Part shown: positions 1 to 13,800 of the stretch, piece by piece
How positions within the stretch are numbered: position 1 is the stretch's first letter
How the letters are laid out: each line of letters begins with the position of its first letter
NCBI GenBank assembly: GCA_025210475.1
Contig: JAOARW010000015.1
Location: forward strand, 62,001 to 126,000
Direction of reading: 5' to 3'
Length of the DNA: 64,000 nucleotides
From: Carboxylicivirga sp.
GTDB taxonomy: Bacteria; Bacteroidota; Bacteroidia; Bacteroidales; Marinilabiliaceae
Translations under genes and position numbers: made by a program
The notes under the pieces: model-generated
The model's input: only the letters and a program-made list of their open reading frames with translations
Told to the model about the DNA's origin: nothing
The model's database searches: none

Positions 1-1
1 A

Positions 2-3000
2 AGTATAACGGGTGGAGAAATAATATTTGATAATACGGGAGTCGGTCTTCAAAATTATTTGTTGGATTCAACTGTTCCTTTAAATGATTTAACCATTAAT
101 GGAAGTAGTAATAATGCAACCGTTAAACTTTTATTAAGTCCATTGACACTCAATGGTGATTTGAAACTTTCGAATACCCACAGTATTTTGGATGTCAATT
201 CCACTTATAATATTCCGGTAATACTTAAAGGGGACTTTAATAATTCGGGTAATTATTCGTACCATAAAAACACAACCACTTTTAGTGGAGGATCACAGGC
301 TATTACAGGTTCAACGGCTCCTGGTTTTTACAATTTGGTTATCAATCCAGTTACAAGCTTAACCATTAATAATACAGTAACTGTAAATAATGATCTGTTA
401 TTGAGCAACGGAACATTAGCTGTAGGAGCCAATACTGTAAATGTTAAGGGTAATGTGGTCAACAATGCAACTTATACATCTACTGGTAATGGATTGGTAC
501 TTAATGGACTTGCGCAGCAAGAGGTTTCAGGAACGGGTACTTTTGGTCGTATAGAGCTGAATAATACCAATGGAGCCAATGCCTTAAGTAACCTGACGGT
601 TGAAGGAGAATTGGCTTTGACGAAAGGGGTTTTCAATATTGGAGCACATCTTTTGGCTTTAGGTGAATCCAGTGATATTTCCGGTACTTTTGGAACATCT
701 AACATGATTACTACCAATGGAGTGTATAGTAGTAAAGGGATCCAAAAGACTATACCAGCAGGAGCTTCAATATTTACTTTCCCTATTGGGGTGGCTGGAA
801 AATATACCCCGGCAAAGTTAACAACTACGGCAAATGACAATAGCGCATCTGTTCGTATTAATACTGTTAATGATAAACACCCTGCAAATATCGATGCTGC
901 AAATATTTTGGATTACTTCTGGGAAGTTCAAAGTATTGGTTTGAATAATTACGGAGGAAATCTTCAGTTAACTTATCTTGATGAGGATATTAATGGTGAT
1001 GACAATAATTACTATGCAACACGATTATTGGTTCCGGGGACAAGCTGGAGTAAGAAGAATACCGTTACTGCCGGAACAAATACTATTAATTTCTCCTTAA
1101 CAGAAGACAACATCAGTGGTGAGTATACGGCCGGTAACGAAAATGCTTTCCCCAATAACGTTCCTCAGTACACAAGTAAAAATGATGGGGTTTGGTCAGA
1201 TGCCTCCAACTGGGAACAAACCGCAGGAGATGTATATGCACTAACTGGTGGGCCTAATGGTTTTATCGTAGTGGTTGATGACGTTGTAACGATTGATCAG
1301 AATTATGCTCAATCATATAAAACAACTATTGCAGCGGGAGGTAAATTAAAAATTGATGACACATCTTATGGACATAACCTTGGAGAGGTTTCTGGTTCAG
1401 GTACTTTATATATGGAGAGTGGTCAATTGCCCGAAGCCAAGTTCGATAACTTTTTAGGTTGTGGACACAGTGCGACACTTGAATATGGCGGCGACTCAGA
1501 TTATTCAATTATTGCCGATTTATATAATGAGGCTGCTAATTTGATCTTCTCTGGAACGGGAAAAAGAGTATTACCGAATAAAAATCTGACAATATGTAAC
1601 CAGTTGGTAATTAGAGGGGCAGAGCTTGATAATAGTGTTAATAATAAAAAGCTGATAATTAAGGGAAGTTTTACCCGGGAGTCCGGTAGTTTTATAAGTG
1701 GTACAGGTAGTACTGCAACTGTAACATTCAATGGTTCTGTTGAACAAAATGTAGGCGGATTCACTGGCGTAAATGCCAGATTAAATAACCTGGAGGTCAA
1801 TAATAGCAATGGATTGACTTTGTCAGATGATGTTGAAGTAGGTGGCAAATTAATCTTGACCAATGGATTAATTAATACTACCGATGCTAATTCATTAACA
1901 ATTACTAACACAGCAACTGATTGTGTAACACCTGCTTCTGGTTCTGATAATTCTTATGTAAATGGGCCATTAAGTAAAATGATAAATCAAGGTGATTCAT
2001 TCCGTTTTCCTGTTGGAATCGATGGCATGTCAGGTGCAAAGATTGTAATATCAGCGGTTCGACCAAATACCAAACTTTGGACAGTTAACTATAAAAGGCC
2101 TAATGACACTGCTTCTGATTTTAGCTTTCCGCTTACAGCAATTAATAGTCACGAGTTGTGGCAGGTTTCAACACCTGGTGGTGGTGAAGCAAAAGTTCAA
2201 TTAGCGTGGGATGCAGATAGTGATATTACGCCTTTAATGACGGAACATGGTTTATCCGATATTCGTGTGGTTCAGTATGATGGGGCTGAGTGGCAAGAGA
2301 TAGCATCTGTTGCGAATGGAACAAACACCAGTGGATTTGTTATTTCAGATAGTAGGATCGTCATTCCTGCAGCTGGTTTGAATGTGACAACAGCAACTGT
2401 AAATACTAATAAACCAAAAGTTAGATTTAATCCTGACGCAACCATTTGTGGATTGACATCTGGTATAAAAGTAGAAATCTCATCAACTGTACCAACTTCA
2501 GCTAGTTATGAGTTGCATTATTCGATTAATGGTGTAGCGCAAACACCGGTGACAGTAACCAGTTTCCCTTATCAACTGGCAACGGCATCAATAGGTGTTT
2601 ACCAGTTAACAGGATTTAAATACGATAATAAAGTTCGAGCAGGGGTTGTTGATCCTGCAAGTATTGAGGTATTTGCCGAACCGACTGCTGCCAATGCAGG
2701 TGCTGATCAAATTCTTCAGGGAAAAACACAGGCCACTTTGGATGCCAATAATGCAGTTGTTGGAGTTGGACAGTGGCATATTGTTAGTGGAACAGGTGGA
2801 TCATTTGTAGATCCGAACATTAGAAATACTGTGTTTAATGGTACAACCGGAACAACTTATGTGTTAAGCTGGATTATTGCGAATGGCGATTGTGAGTCGG
2901 TGGATGAGGTAACAATTGGCTTTCCTTTAGTAACTTCGCATACCTGGTTAGGACATACAAATGAATGGAATGTTGTAAGTAACTGGGAGCATGGTATTTT

Positions 3001-4534
3001 ACCGGATGCCTCAACAGATGTAATAATAAATGCTGTTGTTGCACCAAATGTAGATCCTGTTGTAACGGAATTAATATCCGTTGAAATCAAAAACCTTACT
3101 GTAAATGCTGGAGCTTCTTTGACTTTATTGCCGGGCTCGCAATTGAAAATCAATGGTGATCTAAGCACGAATGGAAATAATTTGATTATTGAAAATACAA
3201 ATAAGAAGCCAGCTTCATTAATTACTAATGGATCAGTGAGTGGTAACGTAACCATGAAATGGACATTTGATAATCTGAACTGGTGGTTTATTGGTCATGG
3301 GGTTTCTGATCCTAAAATGGCTGCATACGAAGCTCTTCGTCCGGCCAATGATTACGCGATGTACGACTATCTGAATAATGGGTCATGGTATAAGGCATCG
3401 GCAAATGCGACTAGCTTCAAATTAGAAGATCAAAATGAGTTAAAAGGTTATCTGTTTAAGGTTAAGAATACAGGAGCGGAAGTGGTTCATCTTGGAGAGC
3501 TTAATAATGATCCGGTTTATACCAGGTCACTACTTGATGAATGGCAGATTATAGCCAATCCTTATCCTTCACATTATCAATTACCTTCGGATCCTGCCGG
3601 GACCGGTGATTTTGCAAATACAGAAGGAACAGTTTATGTAACAAAGTCAACCCGTAATTCCGATAAAGTTTTTGAAACCTTTAATACTAATTCAACATTG
3701 AGTTCACCAGAGGATTTTACTGGTATTTTGGCACCATCTCAGGCATTTTATGTGAAAACAAGCACCGGAAAAGCCGGATCTGATATTACCATGCGTGCTT
3801 CTAACCGTATTGTTGATGGAACAAAAACATCCTTGAAATCGGGCAAGAAGAAAAACGTTAATGTATTCAGGGTTCATCTAACCAACGAATCAGGCGCAAG
3901 TGATGAAGCTGTTATAGCTCTGCGTGAGAATGGACAGAAGGGATTTACACGCATGGACTCTGAGCAGCGTTTCAATACAAATGGACTCTCTTATATTTAT
4001 TCCATGGTTGAAGGAAATCAGTCAGTAATAAATGTGTTACCAGAATTAAATGAGGATTTTGTTCAGGAGCTTGGTATAAAAGCTAAGTCGGGGCAGCACG
4101 AAATATCTGTTACAGGCCTTAATTCCTTAACACATGAATATGAATTAATTTTGGAAGATAAGTTATTGGGCGTTTCGCATAAATTGGACGGTATAACATC
4201 ATACACCTTTAATAGTGATGCCGGAACGTTTGATGAGCGTTTTGTCTTGCATCTGAATGAGCCTAAAACTGATGTTCCAACCGGTGTGGATGGTGTGGAT
4301 GTAAAATCAAGCGTAAGTATATTGGTTGAAGGTGATTCTCGCTTGTTGGTTAATTGTAAATGGAATGAATCAGATAAGAAAGTATATGTATATTCTGTTT
4401 CCGGTGTCAAAGTGTTGGATGAAGCGTTTAAAGGTGAAAGCTTTTCAGAAGACTTAAATGTGAAGCCAGGTATTTATATCGTGAAAATACAAGGCACGCA
4501 GCAGACATACGAAAAGAAGATACTTATTAAATAA
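2..4534 (+). CDS. Giant T9SS-secreted beta-helix surface protein, 5' end outside window
   Basis: The frame is open from base 2, so the start lies before the window; the TTG at 59 is not the true start. About 1,510 residues are visible. The N-terminal two thirds are Asn/Thr/Gly-rich rungs (GNL, NNG, TFNG, LNGSxxQ types), typical of secreted beta-helix adhesins. A W-x5-NW block near base 1,195 marks a module boundary. From base 3,248 comes a module of 428 residues shared with the two genes downstream, closing with a type A T9SS sorting domain (GIYIVKIQG then a basic LIK end). This predicts Sec export, crossing of the outer membrane by T9SS, and surface attachment or release. Residues encoded at roughly 720-1,700 resemble the part of the third giant encoded near 27,800-28,750 block by block (SGKYTP-like, GHxLGEV), so these two are the closest paralogues. 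The ligand is unknown. Confidence 0.9.
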   Translation, partial: SITGGEIIFDNTGVGLQNYLLDSTVPLNDLTINGSSNNATVKLLLSPLTLNGDLKLSNTHSILDVNSTYNIPVILKGDFNNSGNYSYHKNTTTFSGGSQAITGSTAPGFYNLVINPVTSLTINNTVTVNNDLLLSNGTLAVGANTVNVKGNVVNNATYTSTGNGLVLNGLAQQEVSGTGTFGRIELNNTNGANALSNLTVEGELALTKGVFNIGAHLLALGESSDISGTFGTSNMITTNGVYSSKGIQKTIPAGASIFTFPIGVAGKYTPAKLTTTANDNSASVRINTVNDKHPANIDAANILDYFWEVQSIGLNNYGGNLQLTYLDEDINGDDNNYYATRLLVPGTSWSKKNTVTAGTNTINFSLTEDNISGEYTAGNENAFPNNVPQYTSKNDGVWSDASNWEQTAGDVYALTGGPNGFIVVVDDVVTIDQNYAQSYKTTIAAGGKLKIDDTSYGHNLGEVSGSGTLYMESGQLPEAKFDNFLGCGHSATLEYGGDSDYSIIADLYNEAANLIFSGTGKRVLPNKNLTICNQLVIRGAELDNSVNNKKLIIKGSFTRESGSFISGTGSTATVTFNGSVEQNVGGFTGVNARLNNLEVNNSNGLTLSDDVEVGGKLILTNGLINTTDANSLTITNTATDCVTPASGSDNSYVNGPLSKMINQGDSFRFPVGIDGMSGAKIVISAVRPNTKLWTVNYKRPNDTASDFSFPLTAINSHELWQVSTPGGGEAKVQLAWDADSDITPLMTEHGLSDIRVVQYDGAEWQEIASVANGTNTSGFVISDSRIVIPAAGLNVTTATVNTNKPKVRFNPDATICGLTSGIKVEISSTVPTSASYELHYSINGVAQTPVTVTSFPYQLATASIGVYQLTGFKYDNKVRAGVVDPASIEVFAEPTAANAGADQILQGKTQATLDANNAVVGVGQWHIVSGTGGSFVDPNIRNTVFNGTTGTTYVLSWIIANGDCESVDEVTIGFPLVTSHTWLGHTNEWNVVSNWEHGILPDASTDVIINAVVAPNVDPVVTELISVEIKNLTVNAGASLTLLPGSQLKINGDLSTNGNNLIIENTNKKPASLITNGSVSGNVTMKWTFDNLNWWFIGHGVSDPKMAAYEALRPANDYAMYDYLNNGSWYKASANATSFKLEDQNELKGYLFKVKNTGAEVVHLGELNNDPVYTRSLLDEWQIIANPYPSHYQLPSDPAGTGDFANTEGTVYVTKSTRNSDKVFETFNTNSTLSSPEDFTGILAPSQAFYVKTSTGKAGSDITMRASNRIVDGTKTSLKSGKKKNVNVFRVHLTNESGASDEAVIALRENGQKGFTRMDSEQRFNTNGLSYIYSMVEGNQSVINVLPELNEDFVQELGIKAKSGQHEISVTGLNSLTHEYELILEDKLLGVSHKLDGITSYTFNSDAGTFDERFVLHLNEPKTDVPTGVDGVDVKSSVSILVEGDSRLLVNCKWNESDKKVYVYSVSGVKVLDEAFKGESFSEDLNVKPGIYIVKIQGTQQTYEKKILIK
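3248..4534 (+). repeat. Shared C-terminal module, copy 1 of 3
   Basis: Coding repeat of 428 residues plus stop. It starts at a WTxDNLxWWFIGH motif and runs through NDYAMYDY, GYLFKVK, STRNSDKxFxTFNT, LAPSQAFY and RMDSEQRF to the T9SS sorting domain. The same order and nearly the same length occur at 19,352-20,644 and 29,854-31,140. Nucleotide identity is only partial, so the duplications are not recent. Confidence 0.85.
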
Positions 4535-4552
4535 TCGTTATATGAAATCAGG

Positions 4553-4582
4553 AAACGCCCGGCTTTTAAGTCGGGCGTTTTT
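4553..4582 (+). terminator. Rho-independent terminator
   Basis: A 9-bp stem AAACGCCCG / CGGGCGTTT (4553-4561 with 4572-4580) with a 10-base loop and a T-run lies 18 bases after the stop of the first giant gene. The terminator after the second giant gene has exactly the same stem. Confidence 0.85.
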
Positions 4583-4801
4583 CGTATATAATTATTCTAC
4601 TTTAAGACGTAAATTGAACAATTGAATGTTGGATAAAAATAGTCTAATGGACTTTATTCAAGGTTTTTAAAGGTTCTTGTTGTACTTTTAGAACTTTATT
4701 AATTTGGCAGCGTACAAGCGGGATAAGGGGAAATTTTGTATGCTCTTTTATTAGTTATAAATACCTGATATTTATTGGTGTAACATTCAATTAATATTGA
4801 T

Positions 4802-7800
4802 ATGATGCAATTAAGAAGTTTAGTTGTCTCCAAATTGGGGGCTGGTATTGTATTGTCTTTTATTTTATCAATCAGTGCTTTTACGCAGAATACGGGTGAC
4901 TACCGTACCGTTTTAACCGGAGCAATTAACTGGTCCAATATCGCTACATGGGAAACCTATAATGGCAGTGCCTGGGAGGCAGCAACCGAGTACCCGGGAC
5001 AATCAGCCGGGGCAGCTGATGTATTGATCCAAAATGGCGCTCAGCTTACTCTGGATTTGACTCCAGCTAACAACATCGGAAGTTTAACCTTTGCCGATGG
5101 AACCAATCAGAATACGGTTGTGTCCTTTGGCAATTATTCGTTGAATGTAACTGGTGCTGTTACATTAGGTGATCCCAGTGCTGATGCTGGCGATCAGTGG
5201 TTAAACATCGATGATGGAGCGCTTGTTTGTGCCTCTGTTGAGTTAAAAAACACCAATACTAATAATCAGGATACCGAGCTGACTGCAAATAATGGAACCA
5301 TTGATGTTGCAGGTGATTTAATAATGTACCATGGTAGTCGAAACCGGGTTCGGATAACAGGAACCGCACAACTGAACATTGGCGGACGTTTCGAAAATGG
5401 TTCTTTTACAAGGGGTTTTTCAACGGTTCATCTGAGTAGTGCATCCGACATTACCTTATGGAATCATACGTATCACAATTTGCAGATTAGTGGAGCTGGT
5501 GTAAAAACCTTACGCAATAATACAGATATCAGAGGTGCAAGTTTTGTATTGGATACGAAGCTTGATTTAAACAATTACTATTTACGTTTACGAAACTCTG
5601 TTACTTTATCAACGAATGTTGGGTATAGCTCCAACGCTATGTTTGATTTGGCCAATGGTGGATACATTTATCGAGACTCCAATGAGGCTTCGGATATCCA
5701 AACCATTTTTCCGGTAGGAACAGGTAGCGATTACACACCTTTTGAGATTAGTTCCATCAACGATGTTACCGGAACCATCTATATCCGTTTATACGACGAT
5801 CGCCCACCTTTTATTGGGGGAGCAGACAATGCCATTACACGTAATTGGTATATTACTACCTCAGGCTTTAATATAAGCGATGTAACGGCAAATTTTACTT
5901 ATGCTGAAAGTGATGTTCAGTTACCCATTAATGAATCAAATTTGACCTCTTCAGGGCGTTTTGACGGATCAGCCTGGCAAGTCAACGAATCTGGTGTTTC
6001 GCATAATCATGGAACCAATCAAATTATCCTCACGAATGCCAATGCATTGGCCGGTTACTGGATCTTAGGTGAAGATTCAGGTTGCTTTGATACATTGCCA
6101 GCTGGTAAGTTTACTGTCCGCAGCGGAAACTGGGATAGTGCTTCAACCTGGAATGGAGGAGTTATTCCTGCCACTGACGGCAGTGAAGATGTAACAATTT
6201 TTCATGCCGTTTCAACATCAAACACAACCACATCGGTACACATTAATAGTTTAAATATTGAGGCTGATGCTTCACTTAATCTGCGAAGAATTGCCTTAAC
6301 GGTGGATAATGATGTTACCGTAACGGGAGCTTTGCGAGATTCCGATCCGGCAGGACCGGCGTTTAACGTTTTGGGCAACCTGAATATTCAAACCGGTGCC
6401 ACTTTCGACATGGAATATAGTGAAGTAAGCATTGATGGAAATATGGTGTTGAATGGAAGCGTAAACGATACGCGTACCAATGGCTTTTTAAATGTTGTCG
6501 GCAACCTGCTTGTGAATGCAGGTGCTTCCATGGATTTACAAAACGGAAGCAATACCATTGGAGGCATAACAACAGTAGATGGTACTTTAAGCGATATGGA
6601 TGGTGATGGGAACACCACCTTTACAGGTTTGCTTACCATTAATGCCGGTGGGTCTTTTACTTCCAATAATTATGATTTTGACTTTTTAAATGGTCTGGAA
6701 AATAACGGAACGTTTACCAATACTTCAAGTTATATTCTGGATCATGATTTGACTGTTTCAGGAACCAGTGAGCTGCAATTTACAGATGATCTATACATTG
6801 CTGATAATGTTACTTTAACCAATCAGAATACAGGAGGTATTACCATTGGCGATCAATTGGATGGTCAAGGGGCAAATGCCACTTTAATTAATAGTGGATT
6901 AATCAATTACAACGATAATGATCGGGTTCCTATGCTGACAGGTAATCTTGATTGCTCATCCAATCCAAACACTTTTGTTTATAATCGAACAAGTCGTCAG
7001 TATATCAAAGCTATTAGTTATTATAATCTGACATTGTCAGATGACCTTGACGGCAGTAATCCCAATGATGATAAAGTACTGCAAGGCGCAACGACTGTTC
7101 TCAACAACCTGACAACAACGGGTTTTGTTGATGTGGAATGTAATGGGCACGATTTAACATTATCGGGTGTAATCAATCATACATCGGCAGGAGCTTTTAC
7201 CACAGGAAGCAATACTGTTACCTATAATGGAACGGTCGATCAGGCGATGGCCAGTATCACTTATGGAGGTAACCTGCTAATTGATGGAGCAGGTACCAAG
7301 TCTTTGCAGAGCGATGCTACTCTGGCTGGTACTTTAACAGTTCAGGGAACGGCTACAATGTCCTTAAACGGAAATACGCTTACCACTACCGATAATATTG
7401 TAACAAGCAATGGAGCAACTTTAGAAATCGATGAAAATGCCACACTGGAATTGGGCGATGCAGCCACTTTAACCAACAATGGTACACTTCGGGTTGTTGG
7501 ATCATCTGGCAATGCAGCCACCATTACCACATCAGGAAGCGGTGGATATCGAATTCATCAATCCGATGCAGCAGCTCAATTTCATGCTTTATATGCTGTA
7601 TTTGATGCAACTGGAGGAATTACGATTAGTGATGGAACAGTGGATGGAACCAATAACTTTAGTCACTCTTCATTTACCAATGGTACGGGGCAGGAATATT
7701 TGCAATTAAGCAATCTGGAGCCGGTAGGAGGATTATCAAGTGTTCAGAATGCCATATTTGAGACAGGTCCAAGCTATAATGTTTCCCGAACAAACGGAAC

Positions 7801-10800
7801 ATCAACGCTTGATTTTTCGCAGGCAACAGGAGCTTTGGCTGGTGAGAATTTTGATAATGACAGTGGTAATCCGGGTACTTTAATTGAATGGAGTGACCCG
7901 ACAAATGTATTCTATTCAACAGGCAATGTTCCGGCCGGATTAACATCTAGCTGGGCAAGGAATAAGGATGGATCAGGAGGCAATCCATCCGATCTGACTG
8001 ATGGTGTGGCGATGCTGATTGTTCAGGATGGCCATACGGTTACTTTGGATAACAATGGAGACATTAATGTGCGAAAGCTAACCATTGGCGAGGGAGGTAG
8101 TAATGCTTACTTTGTAATTGGAGCTGATGCAAGCCCTCGAAATTTAACGATACAGGAGTTGCTGGATGTCAATGCGATGGGAGAGATATCAGTAGGCTCT
8201 AATGCTTCGCATAATTTACATCTTTATGGTAATTTAATTAACGATGGAGTGGTTAATTTGCAGGCTTCATTTACGGCTGTTGCCAATACCCATCTGTATG
8301 GAAATATGGAAATAAGTGGTTCAGTAACGCCTATATTTAATGATGTGGTGTTTGAGGCCGGATCAACTGTTTTAAGTAATCTATCCATGGATGTTAACCG
8401 CCATATTTATCTGGAGGCAGGTGCTGTATTTAATGATGGAGGTAATGCACACACCATTGAATTTAACTGGATTAATAATGGTGGAACGTATAACGCAACA
8501 GGTGATTTAATATTTGACGGAGGTACACCGGTTATTACAGCAACCGGCACATCAACTAGCTTTAATAATTTAAGTTTTACAGGAGGAGGCTTAGCAGCTA
8601 TCTCCGAAAGTATCGATGTAAACGGCGATTTTACAGTAACTAATTCTACACGCGTATCAGTTGCTGATAAAACAGTAAACATTAGTGGTAATTATTCAAT
8701 AGCGGCCGGCTGTGAGTATATTCAGAATACCAATACAACCAACTTCAACGGATCCGGTGTTCAATCCCTCGATTTTTCAGGGACCACTGCATTCTATAAT
8801 GTTGGATTTTCCAACGGAGGAGCTTCATCGAAAAACATAAATGGTAACTTGATGGCAGGTGGTAATTTAACCATCAGCGCGGGAGCAACGGTTAGCGGCG
8901 CAGGTAATCATACCATCGGTAGGTATCTACGATTAGATGGAACATGTAATTTCTCAGGTTCCATAACAATGAATGGTACCAACGTTTATATTGAAACATC
9001 CAACCCTTCACCCGCAACTGTTAATTTGGGTACTTGTCAGCTTATTGTCGACGGTAGAGTTTTTACCCGACATACCACAGGTGGCAGTATTGCTAACTTT
9101 GTCATGAACAATGATGTAAATATCCAAAGCGGATATTTAGTTCTGAATAATAATACAACATTTGCCGGACAGACAGGGAACACTTTAACTCTTGAATCGG
9201 GAACATCACTTTATGTTCGCGGGCCAGATAACTTCCCAGGGGGATTTGGAACTTATAATTTTGACGCCGCCGCATGGGTACGTTACGATGCGTCATTTGA
9301 TCAAACCGTTCGGGGTGGTTTCACATACGGCCAGCTATTGGTTGGTAACACAGGAAGAAAAACTGTTGACGGAGCAATTGAAGTAACAGGCATATTAGAT
9401 GTTAGGGATGGTGCCATTTTTGATTTGGCTACTTTCTCACACATTTTCTCCGGTTCGAATCTTCGAAGTGAGGGATCAACGCGTGGTATTATTGAGGGTA
9501 CCAACTCAGCTTTTACAATGGTAGCCGATGCCAATCAAACCATTGAAGAAACCGGAACCAATGGATACTATCAGTTTGGTGATTTAATTTTATCATTGAA
9601 TGGAGCCACACAAACCCGCACTAAAAACATCGATAACGGAACAGATCTTCGCATCAGTGGCAATTTAACCATTGAGAATGTGGGAGGTACTGATGCCATC
9701 CAGCACATTGTTAATATGCGATCGAACAACATTGGCGGACCGGCGAATGATCTTAGTATCGGAGCTTATTGCGAGGTGCAAACATCAAATGCCAATTTTG
9801 GTACCAGCGTAATTAATAGCTTTGCCGGTACGAAGGCAGCCAATGTTAATAGTACCATTTATTACAGTTTAAACGGAGCACAGCAAATTGCGAGTGGTTT
9901 GACTTATGGTAACATTGAGCTCAATGGGGGTGATAAAACAGCAGAAGGCAACCTGATGGTTTTGGGTAACTTCAGACGAGTGAGTGGAACGCCTGTTTTT
10001 TACGATGCTGGTGGTACTCACACCATCCATGGTAACTGGAATATGGCCAGTGCAGCTTATTATACAAGTGCATCGGCAACAGGTACAATTGTATTCGATG
10101 GCGTCAATCAGGATATTGATGGGGTGAATTTTAACAATCTGACAATTTCAAATACGGGTTCGGCAAATATTTTTAGAGACATTACTGTATTCAACGATTT
10201 AACCATCGACGACGGTAGTACACTTAACATGGCTGCTGAAAATTTAACTATTGGAGGTAATTTATTGGTGCAGCCAACAGGGGTATATACACAAACAAGC
10301 GGACGCACAACCTTTAATGGAATCGGAGCTCAAACCGTAACTTCCAATGCCGGCAGTAATCTTGGGTATTTATCCATTAATAAAACAGGAGCGCCAACTC
10401 AAACAGTGACCGTTCTGTCGGAGCTTCATGTTGACCAAAATGTTGATATATTAACCAATGCAGGAGTGTTAGATATTACCGGTCAGTCAGTGTATTTTGG
10501 TAACAACCTGGAAGTTTATGAGAACCTTTCGGCTGATAACTTTATCACAAGCGGAAGTACGGTTTATTTCAATGGTAGTGCTTCGCAAACCATTCGTAAT
10601 CGTCATGCAAATAATCTATCCTTTCAGAATGTTGAATTCTCGGGAGCCGATAAAATATTTACCAGCAGCAACCCAGCTCCGGATCGTCCGGCCTCAGTAC
10701 TTTGTGATGTAGCTGGTGATTTTACGATTAACAGTGCCGTGGTAAATGGTAATTCGTTCGATTTTTATGTTTTGGGTAACTGGAATAATTCGGGAACTTT

Positions 10801-13800
10801 TCAGCATGGTAATAGTCGAACCGTTTATTTCAATGCTTCGGCCGATCAAACAATTAGTTCATCTTCTTTTGGTAATGTGGTTTTTGAAGGTAGTCAGAAT
10901 AAAACACTTACCGGAGCCATTACTGTTAGTAATCACTTAACCATTGATGGTACAGCTAATCTTAATGCTGATGGCAATAACATCACTGTTGGTCATGACT
11001 GGAACAACCAAAACAGTGGTACATTCACCCACGGCGGTGCCAAGGTGATTTTTAACTCAAGCAGTGAAGCTGATATCCGGACAGGAAACACAGGAGGTTT
11101 GCCAGCTGGAAAAGCATTTTATGCTATTGATTTTAATAAGGCTAACAGAGCCAATCTGCAAGGTGACTTGTTTGTTACAAATGATCTGACTATTAATACC
11201 AGTGAACTTCGAACAAACACTTTTGATGTGCAGGTTGGAGGTGATTTTATTAATGGAGGAAACTATAATGTTAATAACACTGCCAGTACATTAACGCTTA
11301 ATGGAACAAGTGGAAATACCTATTCATTTGTGCCAAACGACGCTACGTTCAGAGAGTTAGTTATTAATGCCAATGGTGCCACTTACAACTTAGGAAGTGA
11401 TTTCGCTATTACCAGCGTTGATATGAACCTGATGGCCGGTACTTTAAACCTGAATGAAAATACCATACGCTTGCTAAATGGTGGCAGGGCTATTAATATT
11501 AATGGCGGTACTTTAAACGTTAATGCCGGATCAAGCATTCAGTTTACCGACAACCAGAGTGTAAATCTTAACTCAGGTGTATTACAATTAGTTGGTGAAG
11601 CAGGCAAACCTGTTACGCTCCTTAATACACATACCAATGCCAATCGATTATTTACGCTGAATGCTTCAGGCGGAATAATGCATGCATTGCATTATCAAAT
11701 ACAGAAGGGTATAATCAATGTTTCGGGAGCCGCAACAATTGATGCTGTTAATAACCTGAGTAATGGAACATTTACCAATGGTTATACCTCATCACCATAC
11801 TTAACTTTGGATACCGATTTTGCTGACTTCGCCGTAACTGATCTGATCTTTAACTCCGGAGCACAGAATAATGTTTATCGTCCAACAGGACGAAGTGGAG
11901 TTGTTAATATACAGGATGCTTCCGGTGGCATGGCAGGTGAATTGTTTGAAAATGATACCGATAACCTTGTAAACTGGACCTTCCCATCTGGCTTTTTCTG
12001 GGATGGCGGCGGTGATGGTACCTCATGGAATGATGCCATTAACTGGGATGGAAATACCATTCCGGGTTCGACCAATATTATTTATCTGAATCATGATAAA
12101 TTGGCCTCAAGCTACAACATTACCATTTCTGGAACAGACGCGGCTTGTCGTCGATTGAACATGGATACACAAGGAGGTAACCCGATTTCAGTAAGCGTAG
12201 GAAGTGCACGCACGCTGGATGTTGAAGAACACATCAGTATCGCAAGCAACACCACATTAAGTCAGGCCGATAATACAGCACTGATAAAGCTTGGACAAAA
12301 CTGGACAAACCTCGGGACTTATAATCATGGAAACTCAACACTGACTTTTGATGCCAATGGAGGTAATTACATTATTGCCACCGGAGGTACAGGAGCTGGT
12401 AAAGAGTTTTATAACCTGGTATTTAACGCACCATCATCGACTTATACATTAGATGCACCGATGTCGATTGCAAACAATCTGACTATTACCGATGGTACAC
12501 TCGACCTGGTATCACCCAATAACGATCTGGACATTGGTGGTAACTGGCTACTTGATCAGGCCAGTGGAGGGGTATTTATTCCTTCAACAGCGGATGTAAC
12601 GTTTGATGGAGCGGCTCAGTCAATAACCAATGGTACATTTTATAATGTCAATATTGCCGGAACAGGTACAAAAACTTTAAACTCAAACATTGCCATTGAT
12701 AATAACCTGTTGATAAGCAGCGGTACAACATTAAACGGGCAGGAAAATAGCCTTTACGTTCGTGGTCACTGGACCAATAATGGCGGATCATTTACGCAAA
12801 CAGGTTTGGGCTCAGTAATTTTTGATCGAACAGGCGGTAATCAACAAATCGATAATGGCTCGGCTGCCACAACATTTAATAATATCTCATTTTATAACAG
12901 TGGTTCTAAAACTTTGTATAATGATGTAGATGTTAATGGTAACGTATTAATTAATGCAGGTAGTGGTTTGGTTAACCTTAGAACTTTTGCCTTGAATGGA
13001 GTAGGTGGAGCCAATGAGCTAACGAATAACGCGATTCTACAAATTGAAGGGACTTCAAACTTCCCAACAGGATTTGAGACTTTAAATATTGCAACCGCTG
13101 GAGAGGTGCGTTATTACGCCGATGGTCCTCAGAATGTGTTTGCTACAACCTATAATCATCTTCGAATGCGCAGTTTAAACGATGGTGTTTCATCCACCAA
13201 AACGGCATTGGGTAATTTGGTGATTAATGGTAACCTGTTATTGGATGGCACTTTAAGGGAAGCTATTTTAGATATGTCAACGAATGATGCCAACATAACT
13301 TTGACCGGCGCACTGAGTGTCACAAGTAATAGTGGCATAACATGGGGAACAGGTAATGCAACCATGGAGCATGTTGGAGGTGATTGGAATATTGATCCTG
13401 ATATCACAGGCTTTAACCATTTAATATTAAGTGGTAGTGGCGATAAAGCATTAGGTGGCGATTTGCATCTAACTGGTGATTTAACGGTTCGAAGCAATGT
13501 GGATCTGGAATTATACAATGCTAATAATCGAACGCAATTTAGATTGTTAACAGGTGAAGCTGCAAGTACCTTTACCATGGAAATTGCCGCTCGAACCCTG
13601 GATGCCCGACCATCTGCAGCTTACGATGCGGTTAGAGGAGGTGTAACTGTGCCGGAAGGCTTTGGTAACTATATTTTTAATGAAGGAAGTAGTTATTTCC
13701 TTTATAGTCCGGATGCGGTTTCACAAACACTGTTTACCGGCATTAATTATGGTAACCTTAATTTTAGGGGAACTAAAGATGTAACTTCTGATGGAGTAGC

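Noticed and set aside
59..61. TTG at 59 as the true start of the first giant gene
   Set aside because: The frame is open to base 2 with the same repeat composition and no signal peptide follows, so the gene begins outside the window.
4705..4719. TGGCAG-N5-AAGC as a sigma-54 promoter before the 5,280-residue gene
   Set aside because: The -12 part lacks TT before GC, and no enhancer-like palindrome was seen upstream.
13156..13578. Long antisense frames inside the giant genes
   Set aside because: They are shadows of the repetitive, Asn/Thr-rich coding strand; their Val/Pro/Ser/Leu-rich translations match no family.
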